Source: Sphaerulina vaccinii
Lineage: Eukaryota; Ascomycota; Dothideomycetes; Mycosphaerellales; Mycosphaerellaceae
Length of the DNA stretch: 64,000 nucleotides
Direction of reading: 5' to 3'
Assembly (NCBI GenBank): GCA_022570795.1
Contig: JAKUDP010000025.1
Location: 77,001-141,000 of the forward strand
The translations under genes and the position numbers were made by a program. Within the stretch, counting starts at the first letter, position 1; the number at the start of each line of letters is the position of its first letter. Of this stretch, positions 54,719 through 64,000 are shown piece by piece. The notes beneath the pieces were generated by a model. It saw only the letters and a list, made by a program, of their open reading frames with translations, did no database searches and was not told the origin of the DNA.

Positions 54719-55318
54719 CTCTTATCAATACGATTGCCTCTGCTCGGTGTAAATCCAATTCGGGCTGCTCAAATCTTAACTTCTTTCTTCCTGCGTATTC
54801 GTACATCACACTCAGTCTCTCCATACAGCTACAAGTCAGCTTTGCTGATGTACAACGTATACCTAACATTTCATTCCAGGCATATCCTTGGGCTGTGGAG
54901 ATTTCGAGGCCTGTGCTAAGAGCTGTGTGCGTCTATGAGTAAGCAGTCAGGGCATGTCTTGGAACGGCATCGTGCATGATCGACCAGGCGATGCACTCGG
55001 AACAGCTATTGCTCGCTGGTAAGTGCATCTTGGGGCCATAAAGTTGGTGTTCGCGCGAGAAACGCGAGGCCCTCGATGAGTAAAAAGAGCACCTTGCTGA
55101 CTGATCTCCTCACGCCAAGCATCTCAGTTCCTCGGATTCAACCTTCTTCGGGGCCTCCGCCGATCTTCTTTCTTTCCGTCATCAATCAAGTCGCCGATGT
55201 TCGACCAGACCTTCAATTGATAATCTACATCTGAGCGGAATGAGACCTACATTGCGATTCTTGCCACTGGATATGGTGCACAGTGAGAGACACTCCCATC
55301 AAGACTGAAGCCGGCATC
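54719..55318. other. 0.6-kb intergenic region, promoter of the Zn2Cys6 gene
   Basis: No supported coding sequence. It contains the 3' end of the permease and a CT-rich stretch (about 55105-55190) typical of fungal promoters. Confidence 0.4.
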
Positions 55319-57138
55319 ATGTCCACTGCCGCTCCTAATGGTGAGGCTGGGACGACAGCAAATGGTGATACCAATACACAAGGTCAGAAAAGACAGCGAG
55401 CAAAGCAGGCCTGCGAGCCATGTCGCCTTCGCAAGAGGCGCTGCGATGGCAACATGCCTTGCAATATGTGCACTCAGTTCGAATACAAGTAAGCGCGAAG
55501 TCTCTCATATCAGCCGAGTAACCACGCTCATGAATGGCATCTAGATGCTACTTCGAGAAACACCCTCGAAAACGAAGCAAGCTAGTCGAGCAACATGCTA
55601 TCGCCGATGCGCAGATTACCATAGACGATCGAGAGCATCCAGAGAACGAAGTTCCCAGTATAGAAGATTTGTCCAAGATGCGGGCTCTGGAAGCTAACTC
55701 TGGTATCGCCTTCACTCGGCTCCTTGGTATGCGGCTTGACCCTTCAAGCGGTCCTAAACTATTCACATTCGGCTGGAACTTAGGCAGTGCTCAGTATGCT
55801 CCTCCAACAGTCGCACCGATCACGGACTTCCTAAACCGGCACCAGATGGAACAGCTTGCTAAGCTCTACTTTGCAAATGTGCATCCTATTTATGGCTTCA
55901 TGAACAAGGACCGCGTGAACACGAGTATAGCAGCACGATGGACGACTCCAGGAGACTGTGGCATTCCCGATCATATGCTGTGCGGTATCGCAGCTCTGGG
56001 TATGCTATTCTCTGATAACAATCCCTTGGTGCAGCTTCTACCTACTTTGGTGGATGCACAGAAAGTAGTGTTGGAAAGTACGAGTACAATGCTTCCACCT
56101 ACACTGGTAGATGTGCAGTCCTGGATACTGCGATGTCTAGTATTACGTGTGACTGATCATCCTCATGCAACGTGGATGGCCACCTGTACTACCATGCACC
56201 TGGTAGAGTCGATCGGCCTACAACTCGAAGCGAGCAGCTCCGTGCTGCACCCCGCCACAAACGATTCCACAGATCCTGAACTTCGACGTCGTTCCTTCTG
56301 GATTGCGCGAATGTTGAACTCATGGGTAAGCTTCGAATATGGGCGAACAAGGGTCGCGCTTCGAGGCATCACAGCGAGACTACCAAACTGTGCTGAGGGA
56401 GACTATACGAAGGACTACATTGAGCTATACAGCATATCCTGCTACCTCGATCCAGAACAAGGAGATAAAGCTGGCCACTGGGAAGAGTTCTTGACACAGT
56501 TGAATGCATATGAACCCAAACATGATGGCATTGCTTTGTCCAAAGCAAATCTTGGCCTATGCGGATATCGCAGATTGCGACTTGCCAACCCAAGTCTCTC
56601 ACCCGATGTGATCAAGACCATTCTCAATATCGGACTGAACGGTCTTGATGCAGCCAGGAGGATGGCCGAGAAGCGTATGCCGTGGTGGCATGTCGCGAAT
56701 GTTCCGTTCCAGGTTATCTGCGTGTTTCTTGCCATGGACTGTAAGGAGTCACTTCAGCACCTAGGTACAGCTATGCGGACGCTCGAATATGTGGTAGACC
56801 GCTTTAAGACAGTGGCTATGAAGGAGGCACTGAAGACTGCCCGGTTCTTGGTACGTTTATCCAAGAAACGCAAGGACGAAGACTCCCAAGTGCTCGCACT
56901 CAGCATACAGCGAGCGACTTCGGAGGACCCACAACCTGAAAATCTGAGAAGACATCAGCCCGAACCATACCATGTCAACGGTACAGCGCCGCAACCTGTC
57001 GAGGAGAATCATCCGACTGCGTCCAGCAGCGAAGACTGGAATCTGGACGCGTTGAATGATTCGCAATTCGACTGGAACTACTTTTTGACGCATGACATGC
57101 CAGCATTTACGACATTTGCACCTGATGGCACCATGTAG
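55319..57138 (+). CDS. Zn(II)2Cys6 transcription factor
   Basis: Exons 55319-55488 and 55545-57138 give 587 aa. The binuclear zinc cluster ACEPCRLRKRRCDGNMPCNM is completed across the intron by CTQFEYKCYF: Cys at 32, 35, 42, 48, 51 and 58, with a basic stretch (KRQRAKQ) before it. After it is a basic linker KHPRKRSKL and a fungal-specific transcription-factor middle region (LYFANVHPIYGFMNKDRV, LRRRSFWIARMLNSWVSFEYGR, GITARLPNCAEGDYT). An acidic tail (SEDWNLDALNDSQFDWNYF) could activate transcription. It lies between the purine permease and a Dal5-like permease, so it is the likely regulator of that group, by position only. It does not obviously match the known purine regulator UaY. Confidence 0.9.
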
Positions 57139-57221
57139 CATATGAAAGGGACTTTGTTTTGTGTCGGCGCAATGCGAGGGATACCCTTTTGTTTTGAATA
57201 TCAAATGGCACCAAGTGCGAC

Positions 57222-58957
57222 TCAGTATATATATCTGAAGTTCAAGTTCTCTCTATCAGTCATGTCTGCAAATGCAGTCGCATCCAGATCGCGACCTTCC
57301 AAGCCACCCTCTTGCAGACTTTGGATCCTATCCCGACGCTTGTTCTCCATGCTCAGCATGACTCTTAGAACAATGACGATGACGAACTCTATCAAATGGC
57401 TGACAATCATCGACCAGATCCCAAGCTCATATCCAGGTTGTTGACTTGTGAGATAGAAGAACGGACCTGCGAGGTTGCCAGTACAGTAGCCCAAGAACAA
57501 CACGGCATTGGTGACGACTTTCTTCGTGTGCCCGGCAGTGTTCGCGGTCGTCATGCTCAAGATCATGCAAAATGCAGCATTATAAGGTCCAGTCAGATAG
57601 TAGCAGGTCAATCTACCAGCAGTGTTATCCTGTGCCAGGAATCTCAGCCCGAAAGCTCCACAGATGTTAGGCAGCAGGAAGATCAGAATAAAGTAGCATC
57701 TTGTCTGACGGCCTTTCCGAGACATGTAGTCATTGAGGTAGACACATGTCAAAATACTGACTGCAATGATGAAGCCATATGGGATCTGCATGAGCGTCGT
57801 AACCAGTGTCGAGAAGCCGAAGCCTTTGATGATGATCGTTCCAAAGTTGCTGATGCCACCATTCGGAATGTTACAGACAGTTCCGAGACAGAAGAAGAGA
57901 TATAGCTTGGGATCCAGAAACGCTTCTCGCACTTGATACCACTTGAAAGTCTTGTTCTCGACTCCGGTCTGATCTTCTCGTAGTCGTTCCACAGCAATTC
58001 GCTTCTCCCGCTTGCTCAGGCCTTTGGCAGTGACTGGGCTGTCTGGAAGGAATACAAACATGACAATTCCCCAGACGCAGCACAGAGCGCCAATGATGAG
58101 GAATTCGAACTTCCACGATGGCAATGAAGCTTTGATATTACCAATGCCATAGCCCAGTAGACCACCGAGCGCAATGCCAAAGCCATTCGCGGTGTACCAT
58201 AAACCCATTCGAATCGGCTGCTGTCTCCTGGTGTACCACATTGCGGTAACAAGCATGAATGCTGGATCAGCGCATGCTTCAGCTGCACCGGCGAGAAATC
58301 TTAGTGCGGCGAGCGTGGCGAAGTTATGAGCCGTGGCTTGGAGCATGAGGAAGAAGCCCCATAGGAAGATGTTGAAGCCGAGATACTTTCCTACTGGGAA
58401 GCGTTGGAGTAGGAGATTGGTGGGTAATGCCCAAGCTAGGAAGCCGAAGTAGAATATGCCTGGTAGTTGTTAACGGATGATATTTAGTTTTGACGATGCT
58501 GGTTAGAGGGGCGTACTGCTGAGCCAACTGTATTCAGTGCCGACCAAGTTCAAGTCCTCGCGAATTCCTGGACATTGTTAGCCATTGTCTTTCTCGGATG
58601 CTAGTGGCAAGAGATACCAAAGATCGCCGCATAGCTGAGTGTCGTTTTATCGATATAGAAGAAGGCATAGCACACCGCGAGATATGGAAGTATCATGAAA
58701 TCGATCTTCCGAACGACCTTCCTCTCTTCTGCTGGGTCGATCGGTTCGTGTATCTGGTCAGGCGTGTCGAAGAGTGCCATGGCGACATCTCCGCCACCTG
58801 CCTTCGTAGCGCTCCATTTCTGAGGCCCGATCGTAGAAGCTGTCTCGTGGTGCAAGGCCTCGCCATGTTTCGCGACTTCGTGGTGCTGCGTAGTGTCGGC
58901 AGAGCTGATTTCATCTGGAGCGACTGGCTGAGCATTGCTTCTCTTGAAGAGCCCCAT
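57222..58957 (-). CDS. MFS anion:cation symporter, Dal5/allantoate-permease type
   Basis: Exons 58957-58618, 58567-58517 and 58459-57222 (introns 58568-58617 and 58460-58516; the middle exon is 51 bp) give 542 aa. Twelve membrane segments; a cytosolic N-terminus of about 85 residues. Landmarks are KIDFMILPYLAVCYAFFYID, REDLNLVGTEYSWLSSIFYF reading through two splices, FPVGKYLGFNIFLWGFFLML, GAAEACADPAFMLVTAMWYT, FLPDSPVTAKGLSKREKRI and FLLPNICGAFGLRF. This is the Dal5/Tna1/vitamin-type ACS family, which imports allantoate, ureidosuccinate, nicotinate or related acids. Next to a purine permease and amidohydrolase, an allantoate-like purine breakdown product is plausible. It is convergent with the Zn2Cys6 gene, 83 bp apart. 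Confidence 0.9.
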
Positions 58958-59986
58958 ATCGATGCGTGCAAGACGAACTCACGATGTTCGATAGTGGTTG
59001 GGGATTGTCGCAAGGTGAGAAAGGACCGGGAGAATCTATAATGCTGAGAGATGAGCAGGTAGCATCGAAATCATCGTAACGTGGTAGCACCGAACGCGAG
59101 ATCAGTCACCGACGTGCCACAGACCGTGTATACCACGCTGCAAGCCTCGTGACGGACGTATGAGATGTGTAGGATATGGCTAGCAGTCCCCGCATGTATG
59201 CAATGGCGCCCCCAATGGTTCGTGACCCCGCGAAACGTTCTCCACAGTATCGTGACACCTGCACTCCATAGCAGGCAATAATCGACACTTTCTGAAGCAT
59301 GTTGAGCAGTGCGGTAATCGTCGGCAGTCTGTCATTGTAATAGCAGCGCTGCTTGTAACTATGAAGATATCAACTCTCGTCCATTTCTTTCGTATATGCA
59401 TTTTGAGGTTCCTATCCAGCCGTCTCCTTCGTACACTTGTCGGCTATCAACAGCATACTGCACTCGTCCTCGTGAAACTTGGAACAATCTCGTCCATGCG
59501 AGCACTGTCAGGAATATGAGAAGCGATAATAGTTCTCTCGAAGTGGGAGATGTCGTTCGGTGAGCGAATCGCACATTGCTCGGGCGATTCTCGATCGCCT
59601 CCTCGAAGGCCCCGTCGTATCGTCGTCTGCGCATGTTTCGGTGGCGAAAGCTCAGGCGCTATCGGAGAACAAGCTTGTGAAGCTCCACGCCGGAGATTGA
59701 GGACAGCCTGCAAGCCCGGCTCTTGGCATGAAGTATTGTGTTGTCTCGTAACGATCTGGGATGAAGCGCGCGGCCTTGATGGACGCAATCGAGGCTCGAC
59801 ACGGAGGCAGGGCATTCCCTGTACCATACCATGCCTGAGGCTAGGGCTTGATCCCACGACACTTGGTCTTGCCCGAGTCAGACGTGAGGGTGTGTAGCTG
59901 GGTTCTTGTCCAAATCATCGTGATAACTTCGGCCACGGCATATTTTAGCCGTGTGCCAAGCTCAGTAGACGCGTCTGGATGATGGT
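58958..59986. other. 1-kb intergenic region, no supported gene
   Basis: Upstream of the Dal5-like gene and downstream of the second regulator. Minus-strand frames at 59359-59857 have no ATG-anchored domain. The permease promoter is expected in 58958-59400. Confidence 0.4.
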
Positions 59987-62743
59987 TCAGCCGCGTCTTT
60001 TGGATGTCGACGGATAGTGAGCGTATGCTGAGTGGTCCACACTCGCTTCTCTGTATCTCTTTTGACCATGCCCTGAGACATAAGCACTGGTGAACGCATC
60101 TTGCCACATGACTGGCGTGACCATAGGCATTGCCGGGGGAGTAGTGTCTGGTATGGCAGGGCTGGCCGTGACAGGTAGCTGCTGGCTGCTGTATATGGTA
60201 TGCGTGCTGATCGGTGATGTCTGGTTGGGCATCATTGGCGCAGAAGTATGCTGCATAGTGGCAGGACCAGGGGGCGTGGCTTGAGGAGGAGGTCCACCGC
60301 CGAAGGCAGCATTCCATTGATTGAAGATTCCAGATGGGTCCCAGACTGGAGTATGCTGCTCGTTGCTAACAACAGGCTCGAGGGCATAGCCTGGCTGTGA
60401 TGTTGAAATATGATGCATACTCGATGGCGCGTAAGCAGATTGTTGTGGAATATCGTAACTGCTGCTGTGGTGAGGTAGAGATGGGCGAGAAGTCACGGAG
60501 TGAGCCGGCGTGTTGTCATATGTGGTCGCGTAGCCGGTTCCAGGCGCAATCGACTTGTGGCCCGAGACCGCAGTCTCTGACATGTTCCACGTTGGCTGTG
60601 CCAGCACTCGTGAGCCTGTAGGATCAGAGTCGGTGCTCGAAGGTGTGGGGTGATTCTCCATGGTCGGACTCCTGAGTCCAAGTGTAGGCTTAAGCTCGAA
60701 TGGCTGGTTGATATCGGCGCTGAAAGCCTCCCGAAGAGTGTTGATTTGGGCCTGCATCTCAGCGTTTGCGGATGAAAGGCAGTGCTCGAGAACCCGCATG
60801 TGTCTCGTGAAGTAGAGTCGTGCCTGCGAGTTCAGGATAGGATCTGGACAGGTGATCGCAGCCTAAGTTCTCTGTTAGTCACAGTCAACAAGGACAGCAC
60901 AAGCGAAACATACCAAGTGCAACATCATGCAGGTCAGCACGCAGTATATGGTGAAGTTCACCCCGCGAATCATGAATTGAAGTCCGTGGAACTGGAAGTC
61001 CCGATACAGAGCCTCTTGAGTACGGCACATCAGCGATGCCGAGGACAAGCAAATATCCAGTTGTGCTTTCCATCCAGGATCTCCTTTTGCCAAGAGCGCT
61101 TGCAGCTGCGGACGATGATGCATAATGACTGTCAAGTGATGGTACACATGAACATATGCCTTGAAATGGTCCGCTCCAAGCCATGGTGGACTGCCATCCT
61201 CTGCATACTGAAGCTGAAAGTCGTTTGGAAGCGTTTCAGCCCACACTGGCAAGTCCTCGTTGTGCTGAACAAAGGCCGGATCAAGGGCCCAATCCTTCTT
61301 GTAGCGTTTCATAGTTTGCCATAGTATGTTTGACTGCTTGATGTTTCTCACGTTTTGCGCAAGGATGGTAGATCTTCGTGAGGATTGATGCTCGAATGCA
61401 TCGATGTCGTTCGTGGGAAGCGGCATAGTATACTGCACGGTATCGATATCGACCGAGAAGTCTGATCTCCCCAATGGAGCTCCAGTCAGAATCTCGAGAA
61501 TGAACAACGTCTGCCAGACACGAGTTCGCAACATGCACTCAGTCCTGCTGTAGGCGCATCTGTTCGCCGTCCGATGCTGCTCGTGATGCACATCCAGTCC
61601 CAGATCAATACCACATGTGGTCATATATTTCACAGCCATCCAGGACCGATAGTAATAGCCGCGTTTGGAGATGCTTTCGCGAGCTTTCATAAGTATAATC
61701 ATCGCCTGGATCGTGTCCAAGCGCGGCACGTCCTTGAAGCTTTCTTCGTGCCTCGCCGCAAGAGCCAGCCATTTGCGCGACTCTACTGGCTGTTCAAGAT
61801 AACGCGCAACGCATGCGAATATAGCTTCCAGCAGAAGTGGTGACATTGCCTGTCGATTCACTCGCCATTGCTCCAAGAATGTTGCTCTATGCAAGACCGG
61901 GCAGTATGGATGTACATGGTCAAAGTAATAATTGAAGAAGTAGATGGCGCGCTCTTCGGAGGGCATCATCTCAGGTGGAATGCGAATCGCAGAGTCAGCC
62001 ATTACTGAAGCTGGTAGCACTACCTCCGCCTCTTCGAGAGCTGGAGCATCTGGTGCCATCTGCGTCCTCGTGATATAAGGCGCTGCCGAAGTGATATCGA
62101 TTTGGAGATCGCCCATTTGTGAAGATAGTTCGCGAACTCCAGCTTCGATTTCCTGCGGATCGCCGCTTGAGCTTTCTGACGTCTCTGTTTGAGCTCTGAC
62201 CAAGTTTGGAACATGGCCGCCTTGCTGATACTGATTCGGTGTCGAGTAGTAATTGTCCTGCGGATAGCCTTGTTGGCTTAGCCGGTGCGTGGGCTGATGC
62301 GAATATGCATTCGGAGCATAGTCGAGCTGATATGAGGGAGCTGATGTCGGAGCTCCAGTTGGAGTGACTGGCGGTACATTGTTCGGCCAGTCGTGCACCA
62401 CACGCGGCTGAGCATGTACGCCATTGGGCTTCGAGTCCGCGGGGCTGCTCGTAGGAAAGGTAGTGTTTTGGAAAGAGAAGGTCTGCTGCCCTGTAGCACT
62501 GTCGGGAGTCTGGGTTTCTTCGTCCTGGTCGAGTGTAGGTGGTATACACTTCAGCTTGAGGCGTACACAGGCGCCACATGGCCAAGGTCCATTTTGGAGA
62601 GCTCCATCACACCGTATCTTGCGTTTCCGACAGCCATCACAGGCACGCATAACCTTGAGTCGCTTGTGGCGGTTGTATTCATCCACGAAGACATACTGCT
62701 TGGTGTGCGCAGCCGGCGCCGGCACGCTCGTAGCGTTTTCCAT
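59987..62743 (-). CDS. Zn(II)2Cys6 / fungal-trans regulator, 901 aa
   Basis: Exons 62743-60914 and 60862-59987, joined over intron 60863-60913 (GTATGT, branch TGACTAAC, acceptor TTAG), give 901 aa. The zinc cluster RACDGCRKRKIRCDG then CGACVRLKLKC has Cys at 35, 38, 45, 56, 59 and 66; the ten-residue middle spacer (GALQNGPWPC) is longer than the usual five to nine. The fungal-trans domain (about 270-560) has IYFFNYYFDHVHPYCPVLHR, LEAIFACVARYLEQPVESRK and GIDLGLDVHHEQHRTANRC. The last 290 residues are Pro/Ser/Thr/Gln-rich and end in a KR-rich patch (GHGQKRYREASVDHS, STSKRRG) that could be a second nuclear signal. Target unknown. It is divergent from the cia2 gene. Confidence 0.9.
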
Positions 62744-63486
62744 TCGGGAGAGAAGCTGTTTCTGGTCGATGTTACGTGGTGAAAGAGCAAGGCGCCAAAG
62801 TGGATATGAATGTCATCGGGATTTAGTGTGGGATGTTCAAGTATTTGGTCCGGAGCCGCCGACAGGCATTCTATACAACGCCTGTCATCCCACGGCAGTA
62901 ATAAGTAGAAGAGTAGAGTCCCAAGTGTCCGGCCAGAGTTCCAATGGCCGCCGGAGTCATCTCTTGGAAGCGCAGGAGGGAGGGAGGGAGAGGTGTGCGT
63001 GCGTGCGTGCGTGAGGCCGTCAGTAGTGGGATGTCTGTCCAGGAACTCCCAGAAGATCATCCGAGCGAGGTCTGTACCCTCACTACCCTGGCTCTGTTAG
63101 CTTGACGGTTCCTCCGCTGGGCCTCAGAGCTCTCGGGAGGCGAGTGCGCTGAGTGGTCGAGTGCAGGGAACACCAACCTTACACCTGCAGCTGCACTTCG
63201 TCAGCCGCGATCTTGTCTCCTCGCTGCCGGAGGCGAAACAGAACACGCAACAGAACGTTTCTCGTGGCACAGTCGTGCGTGCTTGTTAATGCGTCGGTAA
63301 ACGCCGCAGGTGCGACCCACTTATTGACGTGCCTGCCCTTTAACTTTTCGAGCTTGGCATCGCTTCTGCGACATCTGTTGATCGCCTGAAGGCCTCCACT
63401 CTGCTTGAGGCGCAGACTCGCGCAGTTCCTTTCGCACGCAACACCACAACACACCAGGATTGCCGTTACATCGACTGGACGCCACC
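62744..63486. promoter_or_regulatory. Divergent promoter region, regulator and cia2; GGGA and GTGC microsatellites
   Basis: 743 bp between two starts. At about 62977-62992 there is GGGA repeated four times, followed by GTGC repeated four to five times at about 62996-63012. Neither lies in coding sequence. No gene is supported inside. Confidence 0.5.
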
Positions 63487-64000
63487 ATGGACAAGGACAA
63501 CGCTAATCCCACCATCATCAATCCGACTGACTTGCCGTCCCGCCGCCGCCGTTTCACACCTTCAACGGCGAAGCCTCAAGGAATATTCGATGCGTTAGTG
63601 CCGCAATACCCAAATGTCCTGGACCCAACATCATCACCCGAAGTTCTCTCAGATGTATCAGATCACGGCGCCTCCTCATCAGACGAGGACGAACGCGAGG
63701 AAATAGACGAGCAGGAAGTCTACGACCTAATCTCCACCATCACCGACCCCGAACATCCACTATCTCTGGGTAGTCTAGGAGTCGTAAACCTGGAAGACAT
63801 CAAGATCATCCCACCAACTTCTCCGCGCTCTCGCATTAGTTCTGTGCAGGTACTGATTACACCTACCACTTCGGCCTGTTCCTTGACGACGGTGATTGGT
63901 CTAGGCGTCAAGGTACGCTTGATGAATGCTCTACCTGCTCGCTTCCGCATCGATGTCAGGATCAAGGAGGGGACTTCATCTTCTGCGGATGAAGCGAATA
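63487..64000 (+). CDS. cia2: CIA2/MIP18-family cytosolic Fe-S assembly protein (3' end off window)
   Basis: Open from ATG 63487 (context CACCATGG) to the window edge, 171 codons so far, no intron needed. After an acidic N-terminal third (SDHGASSSDEDEREEIDEQE) the MIP18 domain starts: VYDLISTITDPEHPLSLGSL, GVVNLEDIKIIPP, and VLITPTTSACSLTTVIGLGV followed by KVRLMNALPARFRIDVRIKE. The Cys in SACSLTT is the family's conserved reactive residue. Cia2 acts with Cia1 and Met18 to place Fe-S clusters into cytosolic and nuclear proteins, including DNA polymerases and helicases. The insertion PTSPRSRISS within the domain is longer than in yeast and human. The stop is not in the window. Confidence 0.9.
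   Translation, partial: MDKDNANPTIINPTDLPSRRRRFTPSTAKPQGIFDALVPQYPNVLDPTSSPEVLSDVSDHGASSSDEDEREEIDEQEVYDLISTITDPEHPLSLGSLGVVNLEDIKIIPPTSPRSRISSVQVLITPTTSACSLTTVIGLGVKVRLMNALPARFRIDVRIKEGTSSSADEAN

Noticed and set aside
1..64000. Secondary-metabolite gene cluster around the A-T-R reductase
   Set aside because: Only the OPT transporter adjoins it; utp23 on the other side is housekeeping and no tailoring enzyme is near.

Overview
This window is nuclear DNA of a filamentous ascomycete, most probably a Dothideomycete (Mycosphaerella-like). The basis is gene-family content, short introns (about 45-75 nt, mostly GT-AG with CTAAC/CTGAC-type branch points), compact spacing and genes on both strands. 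No operons, CRISPR, rRNA or convincing tRNA are visible. About 28 protein genes can be supported; splice sites were placed by reading frame and family conservation. Both ends cut a gene: a PRP16-type splicing helicase on the left and a CIA2/MIP18-family gene on the right.

Left part (1-13.4 kb): the prp16 helicase; a decayed heterokaryon-incompatibility (HET) gene butted against its 5' end; a divergent maltase/alpha-glucoside permease pair that looks like a MAL utilisation locus; a CFEM-rhodopsin (Pth11-like) receptor with an apparent GC-AG intron; and a small secreted cysteine-containing protein. Middle-left (13.4-28 kb): an APC amino-acid/choline/GABA-type permease, a free-standing DUF2156 protein (candidate sterol aminoacyl-transferase), a secreted heme-thiolate peroxidase, a secreted alpha/beta hydrolase, a fragment resembling a piece of prp16, and a fucoside-like locus (SDR, GH95 alpha-fucosidase, MFS sugar permease). 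In that locus both the glycosidase and the permease carry disabling mutations.

Central part (28-44 kb) is mainly housekeeping: Atp23 protease, C2H2 zinc-finger protein, unknown membrane proteins, an Rrn11-like Pol I factor, a RING-H2 ubiquitin ligase, two F-box-like proteins, a Pmp3-type proteolipid and Utp23. Right part (44-64 kb) is accessory or nutritional: an NRPS-like A-T-R reductase next to an OPT transporter; then an amidohydrolase divergent from a UapA-type purine permease, followed by a Zn2Cys6 regulator and a Dal5-like MFS permease, which together look like a purine/nucleobase utilisation group; then a second Zn2Cys6 regulator and cia2.

The most notable signals are: matching loss-of-function lesions in the fucosidase and its neighbouring transporter; a prp16-like fragment whose differences from prp16 are almost all synonymous; the HET remnant next to an essential gene; the free-standing DUF2156 enzyme; the nucleobase cluster; and a diverged 144-bp tandem repeat beyond the rrn11 stop.
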